From Streptosporangiaceae bacterium (GTDB taxonomy: Bacteria; Actinomycetota; Actinomycetes; Streptosporangiales; Streptosporangiaceae): a DNA stretch of 43,938 nt. Both the position numbers and the translations under genes were made by a program. Numbering within the stretch: position 1 is the stretch's first letter; each line of letters begins with the position of its first letter. Below are positions 7,928 to 15,144 of the stretch, piece by piece. Location of the stretch: NCBI GenBank assembly GCA_030038015.1, contig JASHPR010000048.1, forward strand, positions 1 to 43,938, given 5' to 3'. Below the pieces are notes generated by a model. That model had not been told where the DNA came from, did no database searches, and was given only the letters and a program-made list of their open reading frames with translations.

Positions 7928-8962
7928 GTGAGCCTCAGCGATCCGGCCGCCGTGATCATTCTCGCGGCGGGTGAGGGCACCCGAATGAAGAACCAGACGC
8001 CGAAGGTTCTCAACCACGTGTGCGGCCGGAGCATGCTCGGCCATGTCATCGCCGCCTCCAGGGAACTGGCGCCCGGCCGGCTGATCGTGGTGACCGGGCA
8101 CGGCCGTGACAAGGTCACCGCCCACCTGGCCGAGCACGCGTCCGACGCCGAGATCGTCGTCCAGGACCGGCGCGGCGGCACCGGGCACGCGGTGCGCGTG
8201 GTCATCGAGGCCGTCGGGCTGATCCACGGCACGGTGGTGGTGACCTACGCGGACACGCCGCTGCTGCGCGGGAGCACGCTCAGCGACCTCGTCGCGGCGC
8301 ACAGGGCACACCAGGCCGCGGTCACCGTGCTCACCGCCAGGCTGGACAACCCGACCGGCTACGGCCGGATCATCAGGGACGCCGGCGGCGCGTTCACCGG
8401 CATCATCGAGGAAGCGGACGCGAGCCCGGAGCAGCGCGCGATCACCGAGATCAACTCGGGGATGTACGCTTTCGACGGCGAGCTGCTCGCCGACACGGTC
8501 AAGCGGGTGCCGACCGACAACGCCAAGGGCGAGGAGTACCTCACCGACGTCGTGTCGATCCTGCGCGGTGACGGCTACCCGGTGGCGACGGCCGCGTGCG
8601 CCGACCCCGAGGAGGTCCTCGGGGTGAACGACCAGGCGCAGCTCGCGTGGGCGCGCCGGGTGCTGAACGAGCGGCTGCTGCACGCGTGGATGCGCGCCGG
8701 GGTGACCATCGTCGACCCGGCGAGCACCTGGATCGACGTCGGCGTCAAGCTCGAGCCCGGGGTGCACATCGGTCCCTCCACCCAGCTGGAGGGCACCACC
8801 ACGGTCGCGGCCGGGGCGCAGGTGGGGCCCGGCTGCCTGCTGCGGGACACCACGGTCGGCGACGGCGCCACGGTGGTCAACTCCGTCTGCGAGTCCGCGG
8901 TGGTCGCGGCCGGCCTGACGGTCGGGCCGTTCGCCCACCTGAGTGGGGGACGTCATCAGTGA
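7928..8962 (+). CDS. glmU: GlmU, uridylyltransferase domain with truncated acetyltransferase beta-helix
   Basis: This 344-residue protein is built from the N-terminal half of bifunctional GlmU. The nucleotidyltransferase domain is intact: 'ILAAGEGTRMKNQTPKVL' (UTP-binding loop), 'VTYADTPLL' (metal-binding Asp) and 'INSGMYAF'. The left-handed beta-helix begins at about residue 250 but stops after 'GLTVGPFAHL', followed by SGGRHQ and the stop. In full-length GlmU (about 456-495 residues) the next residues are the Arg-Pro-Gly turn and then the Lys, His, Tyr and Asn of the GlcN-1-P acetyltransferase site, all missing here. The start is GTG 7928, nine bases after GAGGAG; the track's longer start has no support. 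prs follows after 13 nt. Confidence 0.88.
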   Translation: MSLSDPAAVIILAAGEGTRMKNQTPKVLNHVCGRSMLGHVIAASRELAPGRLIVVTGHGRDKVTAHLAEHASDAEIVVQDRRGGTGHAVRVVIEAVGLIHGTVVVTYADTPLLRGSTLSDLVAAHRAHQAAVTVLTARLDNPTGYGRIIRDAGGAFTGIIEEADASPEQRAITEINSGMYAFDGELLADTVKRVPTDNAKGEEYLTDVVSILRGDGYPVATAACADPEEVLGVNDQAQLAWARRVLNERLLHAWMRAGVTIVDPASTWIDVGVKLEPGVHIGPSTQLEGTTTVAAGAQVGPGCLLRDTTVGDGATVVNSVCESAVVAAGLTVGPFAHLSGGRHQ

Positions 8963-8975
8963 GAGGGCGGGTTCA

Positions 8976-9953
8976 GTGACTGGCATTACCGCCGCTAACC
9001 AGAAGAAGCTGCTGCTGCTTTCCGGCCGCTCCCACCCAGAGCTCACCGACGAGATAGCCGCCTGCCTGGGCGTCGAGCCGACCCCGACGACGCTGTACGA
9101 CTTCGCCAACGGCGAGATCTTCGTCAGGTTCCTGGAGTCGGTGCGCGGCTGCGACGCGTTCGTCCTGCAGAGCCACACCGCGCCGATCAATCGGTGGATC
9201 ATGGAACACCTGATCATGGTGGACGCGCTGAAGCGCGCGTCGGCCAAGCGGATCACGGTGGTGGCCCCGTTCTTCGGCTACGCGCGGCAGGACAAGAAGA
9301 GCCGGGGCAGGGAGCCGATTTCCGCCCGGCTCATGGCGGACCTGTTCCTCACCGCCGGCGCGGACCGGATCATGGCCGTCGACCTGCACACGGCCCAGAT
9401 CCAGGGCTTCTTCGACGGGCCGGTCGACCACCTGTTCGCGCTGCCGATCCTCGCCTCCTACCTCGAGGACCAGCTGGATCTGGCACGGGTCACCGTGGTG
9501 GCGCCGGATGCGGGGCGGGTCCGGGTCTGCGAGCGGTGGACCGACCGGCTCGGCTGCCCGCTGGCCATCATCCACAAGCGGCGCGACCCCGATGTCGCCA
9601 ACCGGGTGCGGGTCCTCGAGGTGGTGGGCCAGGTGGCCGGGCGGACCTGCATCATCGTGGACGACATGATCGACACCGGCTCCACGATCGTGAACGCGGC
9701 CGAGGCCCTGTTCGAGCAGGGAGCCGCCAAGGTGATCGCGACCGCCACGCACGGGGTGCTGTCCGGCCCGGCCGTGGATCTGCTGAAGAACTCCAGGATC
9801 AGCGAGGTGGTCGTCAGCAACACGCTGCCGATCCTGAACGAGAAGCGATTCGACAAACTCACCGTGCTGTCGATCGCGCCGCTCATCGCCAGGGCGATCA
9901 GCGAGGTGTTCAGCGACGGGTCGGTGACCAGCCTGTTCGACGGGCAGAGCTGA
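8976..9953 (+). CDS. prs: ribose-phosphate pyrophosphokinase (PRPP synthetase)
   Basis: This 325-residue enzyme makes PRPP from ribose 5-phosphate and ATP for nucleotide, histidine, tryptophan and NAD synthesis. It carries the N-terminal 'DFANGEIFVR' segment, the catalytic flexible loop region after 'HKRRDPD', and the PRPP-binding loop 'CIIVDDMIDTGSTI'. GTG 8976 is preferred over the track start because AGAGGGCGGG precedes it and the protein then begins 'TGITAANQKK', close to other actinomycete Prs proteins. It lies immediately after the shortened glmU, the usual gene order. Confidence 0.96.
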   Translation: MTGITAANQKKLLLLSGRSHPELTDEIAACLGVEPTPTTLYDFANGEIFVRFLESVRGCDAFVLQSHTAPINRWIMEHLIMVDALKRASAKRITVVAPFFGYARQDKKSRGREPISARLMADLFLTAGADRIMAVDLHTAQIQGFFDGPVDHLFALPILASYLEDQLDLARVTVVAPDAGRVRVCERWTDRLGCPLAIIHKRRDPDVANRVRVLEVVGQVAGRTCIIVDDMIDTGSTIVNAAEALFEQGAAKVIATATHGVLSGPAVDLLKNSRISEVVVSNTLPILNEKRFDKLTVLSIAPLIARAISEVFSDGSVTSLFDGQS

Positions 9954-10063
9954 GCGCGCCGCACCGCAGCGGCTGGAGGTGACCGCTGGCCTCACACCCG
10001 TTCGAGGAGTAGCGGCGGGCGCCGCCCCGGCGCTCCCGGCACCCGGCGGGACCCCCGGGATCA

Positions 10064-10081
10064 CCGCCCGCCGCCGGGCGG
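10064..10081 (+). terminator. GC hairpin downstream of prs
   Basis: CCGCCCG (10064-10070), loop CCGC, CGGGCGG (10075-10081): a perfect 7-bp stem with a 4-nt loop about 110 nt after the prs stop. No U-run follows. It is a reasonable end point for the glmU-prs transcript before the gluconate-dehydrogenase-like pair. Confidence 0.45.
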
Positions 10082-10223
10082 GCCGGCACCCGCTGTCCCG
10101 GTATCGATTGCCCTGCCAGCGTTGGCGCACCAAGATAGCTATGTCCCGGCTGTCACCGCTGCGCAGCCCGCCGCACGGCATCCGGCGGGCGGGAAGCGGC
10201 CCGGACTAGGGAGGGTGCAGGCG

Positions 10224-10907
10224 GTGCTGGCCGGAGAACAGCCGATGAGTTCGCTGCCCAACGGCCCGTCCGGGGCCGCCCGGTTCTTCACCGCCCACCA
10301 GGCCGCGGTCGTGGAGGCCGCCACCGCGCGGATCGCTCCCGGCCCGGAAGACGACCCCGCGGAGGAGGGCCACCCCGGTGCGCGCGAGGCCGACGTCACC
10401 CGGTACATCGACATCATGCTGGGGGCGCTCGACACGCTGGAGGGGACGGCTCCGGTGATCTTCGCGGGCGGCCCGTGGAGCAACCGGCACACGCCCGGCC
10501 CGGACCACATGGCGTCCTTCATCCCGCTCGATCCCGTCGCCCGCATCGCATGGCGCAGGCGCCTCACCGGATGGCGTCAGCAGTACCAGCAGGGCATCGC
10601 GGACCTGGACAGGCTCGCTGACGGGGATTTCACCAAGGCAACCCGCGTGGAGCAGGACCGGATTCTCGCCGGCCAGGCCATGGACGCGTTCCGGTCGCTG
10701 CTGTTCGAGCACACGGCCGAGGGCCTGTACGCCAGCCCCGAGTACGGCGGAAACCGCGGCAAGTCCGGCTGGAGGGACATCCGCTTCCCCGGCGACGTTC
10801 AGCCGCGCGGCTACACCAGCGACGAGGTCGAGCGCCCGGACGGGCCCGATCCGCTCGGCGACAGCGGCATCGTGGCCGAGGTGCTGGCGTTCCTCGGCGG
10901 GCTGTGA
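10224..10907 (+). CDS. gluconate 2-dehydrogenase subunit 3-like protein
   Basis: From GTG 10224 the protein has 227 residues; GTG 10215 and ATG 10245 are alternatives, and GGGAGGG at 10209-10215 best supports 10224. It resembles the small subunit 3 family that accompanies GMC-type membrane dehydrogenases: 'RYIDIMLGALDTLEG', 'ADGDFTKATRVEQDRIL', 'LLFEHTAEGLYASPEYGGNR' and 'GWRDIRFPGDVQPRGYT'. Family members usually carry a Tat signal; none is obvious here. The stop overlaps the start of the GMC gene (GTGA), so the two are translationally coupled and probably form a complex. Confidence 0.82.
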   Translation: MLAGEQPMSSLPNGPSGAARFFTAHQAAVVEAATARIAPGPEDDPAEEGHPGAREADVTRYIDIMLGALDTLEGTAPVIFAGGPWSNRHTPGPDHMASFIPLDPVARIAWRRRLTGWRQQYQQGIADLDRLADGDFTKATRVEQDRILAGQAMDAFRSLLFEHTAEGLYASPEYGGNRGKSGWRDIRFPGDVQPRGYTSDEVERPDGPDPLGDSGIVAEVLAFLGGL

Positions 10908-12607
10908 CGGTGCGCAAGGCGGTCGTGGTCGGCAGCGGCGCCGGCGGGTCGATCGCTGCGATGGAACTCGCGCAGGCAGGGTGGCAGGTCGCCGTGTTCG
11001 AGAAGGGCCCCAACTACTTCGCCGACCTCGACGGCGAGGGGCCGCTGCGGACGCTGTTCTCCAACGACGAGCTCAAGATGAACGTGCGCCACTTCGCCGG
11101 CCCGGATCCGCTGGTGTTCCCGCGCACCTGGCGCCCGGTCGGCGCGCCTGCCGTGCAGCACACCGGCGCGGTGGACGAGCTGCCCCAGCTCGTCGGCGGC
11201 GGGACCGTGCACTGGGACGCGAAGGTGCCGAGGTTCTGGGACATCGACTTCCAGCAGCTCACGGCCCTCGGCCCGGTTCCTGGCGCAGACCTGGCCGACT
11301 GGCCGTTCGGCTACGCCGAGATCGCGCCCTACTACGACGAGGTGGAACGGCTGATCGGGGTGCAGGGCGACGTCCGGGCGATGCCCGGCGTCGTGCTCAA
11401 GCACGCACCGCGCGGCGGCCAGTTCCCGATGGCGCCCGGCCCGCAGCAGCTCGCGTCGCTGACCGTGGCGGCGGGAGCCGCCGCCGTCGGCCTGCACCCG
11501 TTCCCGTTCCCCATGGCGATCAATTCCCGGCCCTACAACGGGCAGCGCGCGTGCAACGACTGCGGTTTCTGCAGCACCTACGGCTGCCCGGTGGTGGCCA
11601 GGCCGTCGGCGCTGGTCCCGCTGCGGCGGGCGCTGCGAACCGGCCGGGCCACGCTGGTCCCGCAGACCATGGTGACCAAGGTCATCCTGTCCGGCTCCGC
11701 CGCCACCGGGGTCCGCTGGGTGCGGATGACCGCGGACGGCCCGGTGACCGGCGCGGAGAGCGCCGACGTGGTCGTGATGGCGGCGTCCGCCATCGAGACC
11801 GTGCGGCTGGCGCTGCTCTCGGGATTCCCCGACGCCAGCGGCAAGCTCGGCCGGCGGCTGATGCTGCACTCATTCCTGGACGGCACCGCGATCTTTCCCG
11901 GCGAGCGCATGCACGCCCACCGTGGCCGGTCCATCACCCAGTGCGCGGAGGACGCCGCCGATCCCGACTTTCCCGGGGCGCGGTCGTTCGCCAAGGCCAA
12001 CGGGCTGCCCTACATCCGCGGCGGGATCATGGAACTCGGCGGCAGCCAGGGCCCGATCGGCGAGGCGCGCTCCTACCAGACCCTGCTTGGCCTCCTGCGT
12101 TCGTCCCGGCCGTTCGGCACCGAGTTCAAGCAGCTCATGCGCTCCTCGATGCTGCGGGACCGGCTGGCGGGGTGCGTGCTCGTCGGCGAGGAGCTGCCGT
12201 ACCTCGACCACACGGTGACCCTCGACCCCACGGTGACGGACGTCTTCGGGCTGCCCGTGGCCCAGATCACGTGGAGCCCTGGCCGGTACGAGCAGGTGGC
12301 GCAGCAGTTCTACAGCCCGCTGCTGAAGAAGATGATGATCAGTGCCGGGGCCGCCGTCGCCTTCGCGGTGCCCGACACGATCAACAGCGAGGGCCTTCCC
12401 ACCAGGAGCCATGTCATGGGCGGCATGATGATGGGCGCCGATCCAGCCACCAGCGTCACCGACGGCTACGGGCGGGTGCACGGGCTGGACAACGTCTACG
12501 CCGCCGACGGCTCCGTCTTCGTCACCTCCGGCGCGCACAACCCGACCAACACCATCATGGCCGTGGCGCTGCGCAACATGCGCCAGCTCGCCGGCACGGC
12601 ATCCTGA
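10904..12607 (+). CDS. GMC-family FAD oxidoreductase (sugar/alcohol dehydrogenase large subunit)
   Basis: This 567-residue flavoprotein is the catalytic partner of the preceding subunit. The FAD-binding Rossmann motif is 'VVGSGAGGSIAAMELAQAG', followed by 'VFEKG'. A substrate-domain segment holds 'CNDCGFCSTYGC', a Cys-x2-Cys-x2-Cys-x4-Cys array that could bind an iron-sulfur cluster, as in some FAD-dependent glucose or fructose dehydrogenases. The C-terminal GMC signature is 'NVYAADGSVFVTSGAHNPTNT', with the catalytic His/Asn pair. It probably oxidises a sugar or polyol and passes electrons to a membrane acceptor; no cytochrome subunit is adjacent. The substrate cannot be assigned. Confidence 0.9.
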   Translation: MTVRKAVVVGSGAGGSIAAMELAQAGWQVAVFEKGPNYFADLDGEGPLRTLFSNDELKMNVRHFAGPDPLVFPRTWRPVGAPAVQHTGAVDELPQLVGGGTVHWDAKVPRFWDIDFQQLTALGPVPGADLADWPFGYAEIAPYYDEVERLIGVQGDVRAMPGVVLKHAPRGGQFPMAPGPQQLASLTVAAGAAAVGLHPFPFPMAINSRPYNGQRACNDCGFCSTYGCPVVARPSALVPLRRALRTGRATLVPQTMVTKVILSGSAATGVRWVRMTADGPVTGAESADVVVMAASAIETVRLALLSGFPDASGKLGRRLMLHSFLDGTAIFPGERMHAHRGRSITQCAEDAADPDFPGARSFAKANGLPYIRGGIMELGGSQGPIGEARSYQTLLGLLRSSRPFGTEFKQLMRSSMLRDRLAGCVLVGEELPYLDHTVTLDPTVTDVFGLPVAQITWSPGRYEQVAQQFYSPLLKKMMISAGAAVAFAVPDTINSEGLPTRSHVMGGMMMGADPATSVTDGYGRVHGLDNVYAADGSVFVTSGAHNPTNTIMAVALRNMRQLAGTAS

Positions 12608-12630
12608 CCGCCGGGCGCGGCACCGGCGGT
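12607..12630 (+). terminator. hairpin at the end of the GMC gene
   Basis: Directly at the stop codon: ACCGCCGG, an 8-nt loop, CCGGCGGT, an 8-bp perfect stem without a U-tail. It separates the dehydrogenase operon from rplY. A TAAACT hexamer at 12638-12643, about 35 nt before the rplY start, may be the rplY -10 element. Confidence 0.5.
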
Positions 12631-12677
12631 TCTCGGCTAAACTCTCAGGATTACCTGTCGTCTGGAGGAGCGCAACC

Positions 12678-13346
12678 GTGCCCGAGGTACGCATCGCCGC
12701 CGAGCCCCGCACCGAGTTCGGCAAGGGCCCGGCCCGCCGGGTGCGGCGCGCGGGCCGGGTACCCGCCGTCCTGTACGGCCACGGGGCCGACCCGCGGCAC
12801 GTCAGCCTCCCCGGCCACGAGGTGCTGCTCGCCCTGCGCACGGCAAACGTGCTGATCCGGCTGGAGGGCCTGCCCGGCGGCAGCCAGCTCGCGCTGCCCA
12901 AAGCGGTCCAGCGGGACGCGATCAAGGGCTACGTGCAGCACGTCGACCTGATCATGGTCAGGCGCGGTGAGAAGGTCACCGTCGAGGTCCCGGTCACGGT
13001 CACCGGGGACGTGGCGGCGGACGGGCTGCTGGACCAGCAGCTGATCCAGATCGCGGTGGAGGCCGAGGCGACGAACATCCCGCCGGGCATCGAGGTGAAC
13101 GTCGAGGGCATGCCGATCGGCGCGGCCGTCCACGCCGGGGACCTGACGCTGCCGGCTGGCGTATCGCTGGCGGTCGAGCGCGACGTCCTGGTCCTGCACG
13201 TGATCGCCTCCCCGACCGCGGCGCAGATCGAGGCCGAGCTCGGCGTGCCCGAGGGCGCGGCGGCCGAGGCTGCTCCTGCCGCTCCGGCCCCCGCCGCGGC
13301 ACCGGCTCCCGGGGCCGGCGAGCAGCCGGAATCGCCTGGCGAGTAG
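12678..13346 (+). CDS. rplY: 50S ribosomal protein L25 / general stress protein Ctc
   Basis: This 222-residue L25 of the long Ctc type binds 5S rRNA in the large subunit. The N-terminal L25 domain covers residues 1-92 ('RTEFGKGPARRVRRAGRVPA', 'YGHG'), and the C-terminal TL5/Ctc beta domain covers about 93-185 ('VEVPVTVTGD', 'NIPPGIEVNVEGM'). The last 35 residues are an Ala/Pro-rich tail, common in actinomycetes. GTG 12678 follows GGAGGAG at ideal distance. pth follows after 36 nt, so the two are likely co-transcribed. Confidence 0.96.
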   Translation: MPEVRIAAEPRTEFGKGPARRVRRAGRVPAVLYGHGADPRHVSLPGHEVLLALRTANVLIRLEGLPGGSQLALPKAVQRDAIKGYVQHVDLIMVRRGEKVTVEVPVTVTGDVAADGLLDQQLIQIAVEAEATNIPPGIEVNVEGMPIGAAVHAGDLTLPAGVSLAVERDVLVLHVIASPTAAQIEAELGVPEGAAAEAAPAAPAPAAAPAPGAGEQPESPGE

Positions 13347-13382
13347 CCATTTCTCACCCGGCCGGCGTGATCCGGTTGCCGC

Positions 13383-13994
13383 ATGGCCACTGAGCGAGCG
13401 GGAGACACAGAGCGCTGGCTGATTGCCGGGCTCGGCAACCCCGGCAGTGAGTACGCAGGCAACCGGCACAACTGCGGGTTCATGGTCGCCGACCTCCTCG
13501 CCGGGCGGATGGGCGTCAGCTTCAAGCGCGACCGCTCGCGTGCGCGCGTCGCCGGAGGACGGCTCGCCAGCCGGCCGGTCACGCTCACGAAGCCGCAGAC
13601 GTTCATGAACCTCTCCGGCGGTCCCGTCGCCGCGCTGCGCGGCTTCTACAAGATCCCGGCCGGCCGGATCGTCGTGATCCATGACGATCTCGACATCCCG
13701 TTCGGCGGGATCAGGCTCAAGCAGGGCGGCGGGGACAACGGCCACAACGGCCTGCGCTCGGTCACCGCCGCGCTCGGCACGCGCGAGTACCTGCGGGTAC
13801 GGGTGGGCATAGGCCGCCCGCCGGGCCGCATGGACCCCGCCGATTTCGTTCTGCACGATTTTTCTCCCGCAGAGCGGAAAGTACTGCCGGAAGTTCTTGA
13901 ACGTGCCGCCGACGCGGTCGAGGCCCTGCTGCAGCGCGGCCTGGCCGCCGCGCAGAACGAGTTCCACGGCACCGCCCAGGCGGCGCAGCCGTAG
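13383..13994 (+). CDS. pth: peptidyl-tRNA hydrolase
   Basis: This 203-residue enzyme frees tRNA from stalled peptidyl-tRNA. Active-site elements are present: '[18 protein letters not shown]' (Asn and catalytic His), 'PQTFMNLSG', 'VIHDDLDIP' (catalytic Asp) and 'GHNGLRS' (Asn). Length and order are normal. It sits after rplY, as in other actinomycetes. Only 15 nt downstream, after GAAGG, begins the relic of a cysQ start codon region. Confidence 0.97.
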   Translation: MATERAGDTERWLIAGLGNPGSEYAGNRHNCGFMVADLLAGRMGVSFKRDRSRARVAGGRLASRPVTLTKPQTFMNLSGGPVAALRGFYKIPAGRIVVIHDDLDIPFGGIRLKQGGGDNGHNGLRSVTAALGTREYLRVRVGIGRPPGRMDPADFVLHDFSPAERKVLPEVLERAADAVEALLQRGLAAAQNEFHGTAQAAQP

Positions 13995-14009
13995 CGAAGG
14001 CAATCACAA

Positions 14010-14066
14010 ATGATCTCTGATGATGACCGCCTCGCCGCCGGCCTGGCGGGCGTGCCAGCGCGATGA
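14010..14066 (+). pseudogene. relic of the cysQ 5' end (18 codons)
   Basis: The 54 nt from ATG 14010 read MISDDDRLAAGLAGVPAR and then TGA. The intact cysQ at 40610 begins MISADDRLAAGLAGEAGR. At the DNA level 45 of 54 positions match; in the first 14 codons four of the five mismatches are silent. A Shine-Dalgarno GAAGG lies 9 nt before this ATG and 15 nt separate it from the pth stop, so this looks like the original junction pth-cysQ. Homology fades after the TGA. It may be expressed as a meaningless 18-residue peptide. Confidence 0.75.
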
Positions 14067-14291
14067 TCGGGACGAATGCGGGTAACCCCATATGACGTAG
14101 GACGGCCCTGACTAAGTGGGGTTCCGGCACGGGCCGCCGATGACCACCCTGATGGGCGGTGGGTGATGACGGTCAGGGCTGCGTGCGGGACGGGTTCGTC
14201 AATCCGCCGGGCGTGTGCCGATGGCCAGCACATGAGGCCGCCGCGGTAATCGGCGTGTGCCGATTATGCCGACGCGACATCGGGCGGGACA
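14067..14291 (+). other. non-coding leader with several inverted repeats
   Basis: No supported gene is seen here. Three pairings are visible: AACCCCA/TGGGGTT (14084-14090 and 14117-14123), GCCCTGAC/GTCAGGGC (14105-14112 and 14172-14179), and a compact hairpin TAATCGGC-GTGT-GCCGATTA (14247-14266) 25 nt before the next start codon. GGCGTGTGCCGAT also occurs twice (14209 region and 14252-14264). This could be a structured 5' UTR or an operator region for the cell-wall gene downstream. Confidence 0.45.
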
Positions 14292-15116
14292 TTGACATCT
14301 GCGCGCGTTAAGGCCGTGGGCGCCGGTGCGATCTTGCTCTGCACCGTGCTGGTCTGCTACCGCAGCCTGTCGGGTCCCGGGGATGCCCCGCCGCCGCCGG
14401 GCGGCTACTTCACCTTGCAGCCCGTGGGCTCCTACGCCGCACTGCCTGATGACGCCGCCGCCGCCGCCGAGGTCCACCGCTCGGGATGGGAGCCGCGGCC
14501 CGGCAACTCACCGTATAACCAGACCATCCCGCCGCACTTGAAGCTCCACCCGGTCAGCATCGCCTCCCGCGCCTACGATCCCCTCTGGAACAAGTACATC
14601 CTGGGCCGCATCACCGGTGATTTCACCGGGACCACCGACGAGATTTTCCAATGGGCGGCGGCAAAATGGGGGTTGCCGGACAACCTCCTGCGGACCGTCG
14701 CGTACATGGAATCCGGCTGGCGCCAGTCCAACTTCGGGGATTACGTCGACGACCGCGCGGAGTGCCCGCCTGGCTATCAGACGGTCCCGTGCCCAGTCAC
14801 CTTCGGAATCGTGGGAGTCAAGTCAACGAGCTGGCCCGGGATCTTTCCCTGGAACCGCGATTCCACCGCGGCGGCCGTGGACGTCCTGGGCGGCTGGCTA
14901 CGCGGCTGCTATGAGGGCTGGGTCTGGTGGCTCCGCGAGCACGGGAACCGGTCACGCGGCGTCTATCACGCCGGGGACATCTGGGGCTGCGTCGGAGCCT
15001 GGTACTCGGGCAACTGGCTCGACGGCTCGGTCAGCGACAGCCGCAGCGGCGAGAACTACATCTACCGAGCGCAGCACTGGTACCGGACGCGGCCATGGCT
15101 CAGCAAGTGGTTTTAA
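14292..15116 (+). CDS. secreted lysozyme-like / transglycosylase-like protein
   Basis: This 274-residue protein is translated from TTG 14292 (GTG 14316 is the alternative). An N-terminal hydrophobic segment 'AVGAGAILLCTVLVCY' acts as signal or anchor, followed by a Pro-rich linker. The core, from about residue 110, resembles a lysozyme-superfamily fold: 'WGLPDNLLRTVAYMESGWRQ' contains the Glu-Ser-Gly-Trp expected around the catalytic Glu of lytic transglycosylases, with a later 'AWYSGNW' Tyr/Trp-rich part. It probably cleaves peptidoglycan or a related beta-1,4 glycan in the cell envelope. It is the first gene of the polysaccharide island, 28 nt before the methyltransferase gene. Confidence 0.72.
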   Translation: MTSARVKAVGAGAILLCTVLVCYRSLSGPGDAPPPPGGYFTLQPVGSYAALPDDAAAAAEVHRSGWEPRPGNSPYNQTIPPHLKLHPVSIASRAYDPLWNKYILGRITGDFTGTTDEIFQWAAAKWGLPDNLLRTVAYMESGWRQSNFGDYVDDRAECPPGYQTVPCPVTFGIVGVKSTSWPGIFPWNRDSTAAAVDVLGGWLRGCYEGWVWWLREHGNRSRGVYHAGDIWGCVGAWYSGNWLDGSVSDSRSGENYIYRAQHWYRTRPWLSKWF

Positions 15117-15144
15117 TCCCCCCGCATCACAGGAGTGCTCTCCG

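Noticed and set aside
7886-9256. 456-residue ORF antisense to glmU and prs
   Set aside because: GC-rich shadow frame with His/Arg/Gly/Pro-biased composition and no recognisable domain; the opposite strand encodes well-defined GlmU and Prs.
14067-14291. c-di-AMP (ydaO-type) riboswitch upstream of the lysozyme-like gene
   Set aside because: The context would fit, but I could not find the conserved ydaO core segments; only generic inverted repeats are visible.
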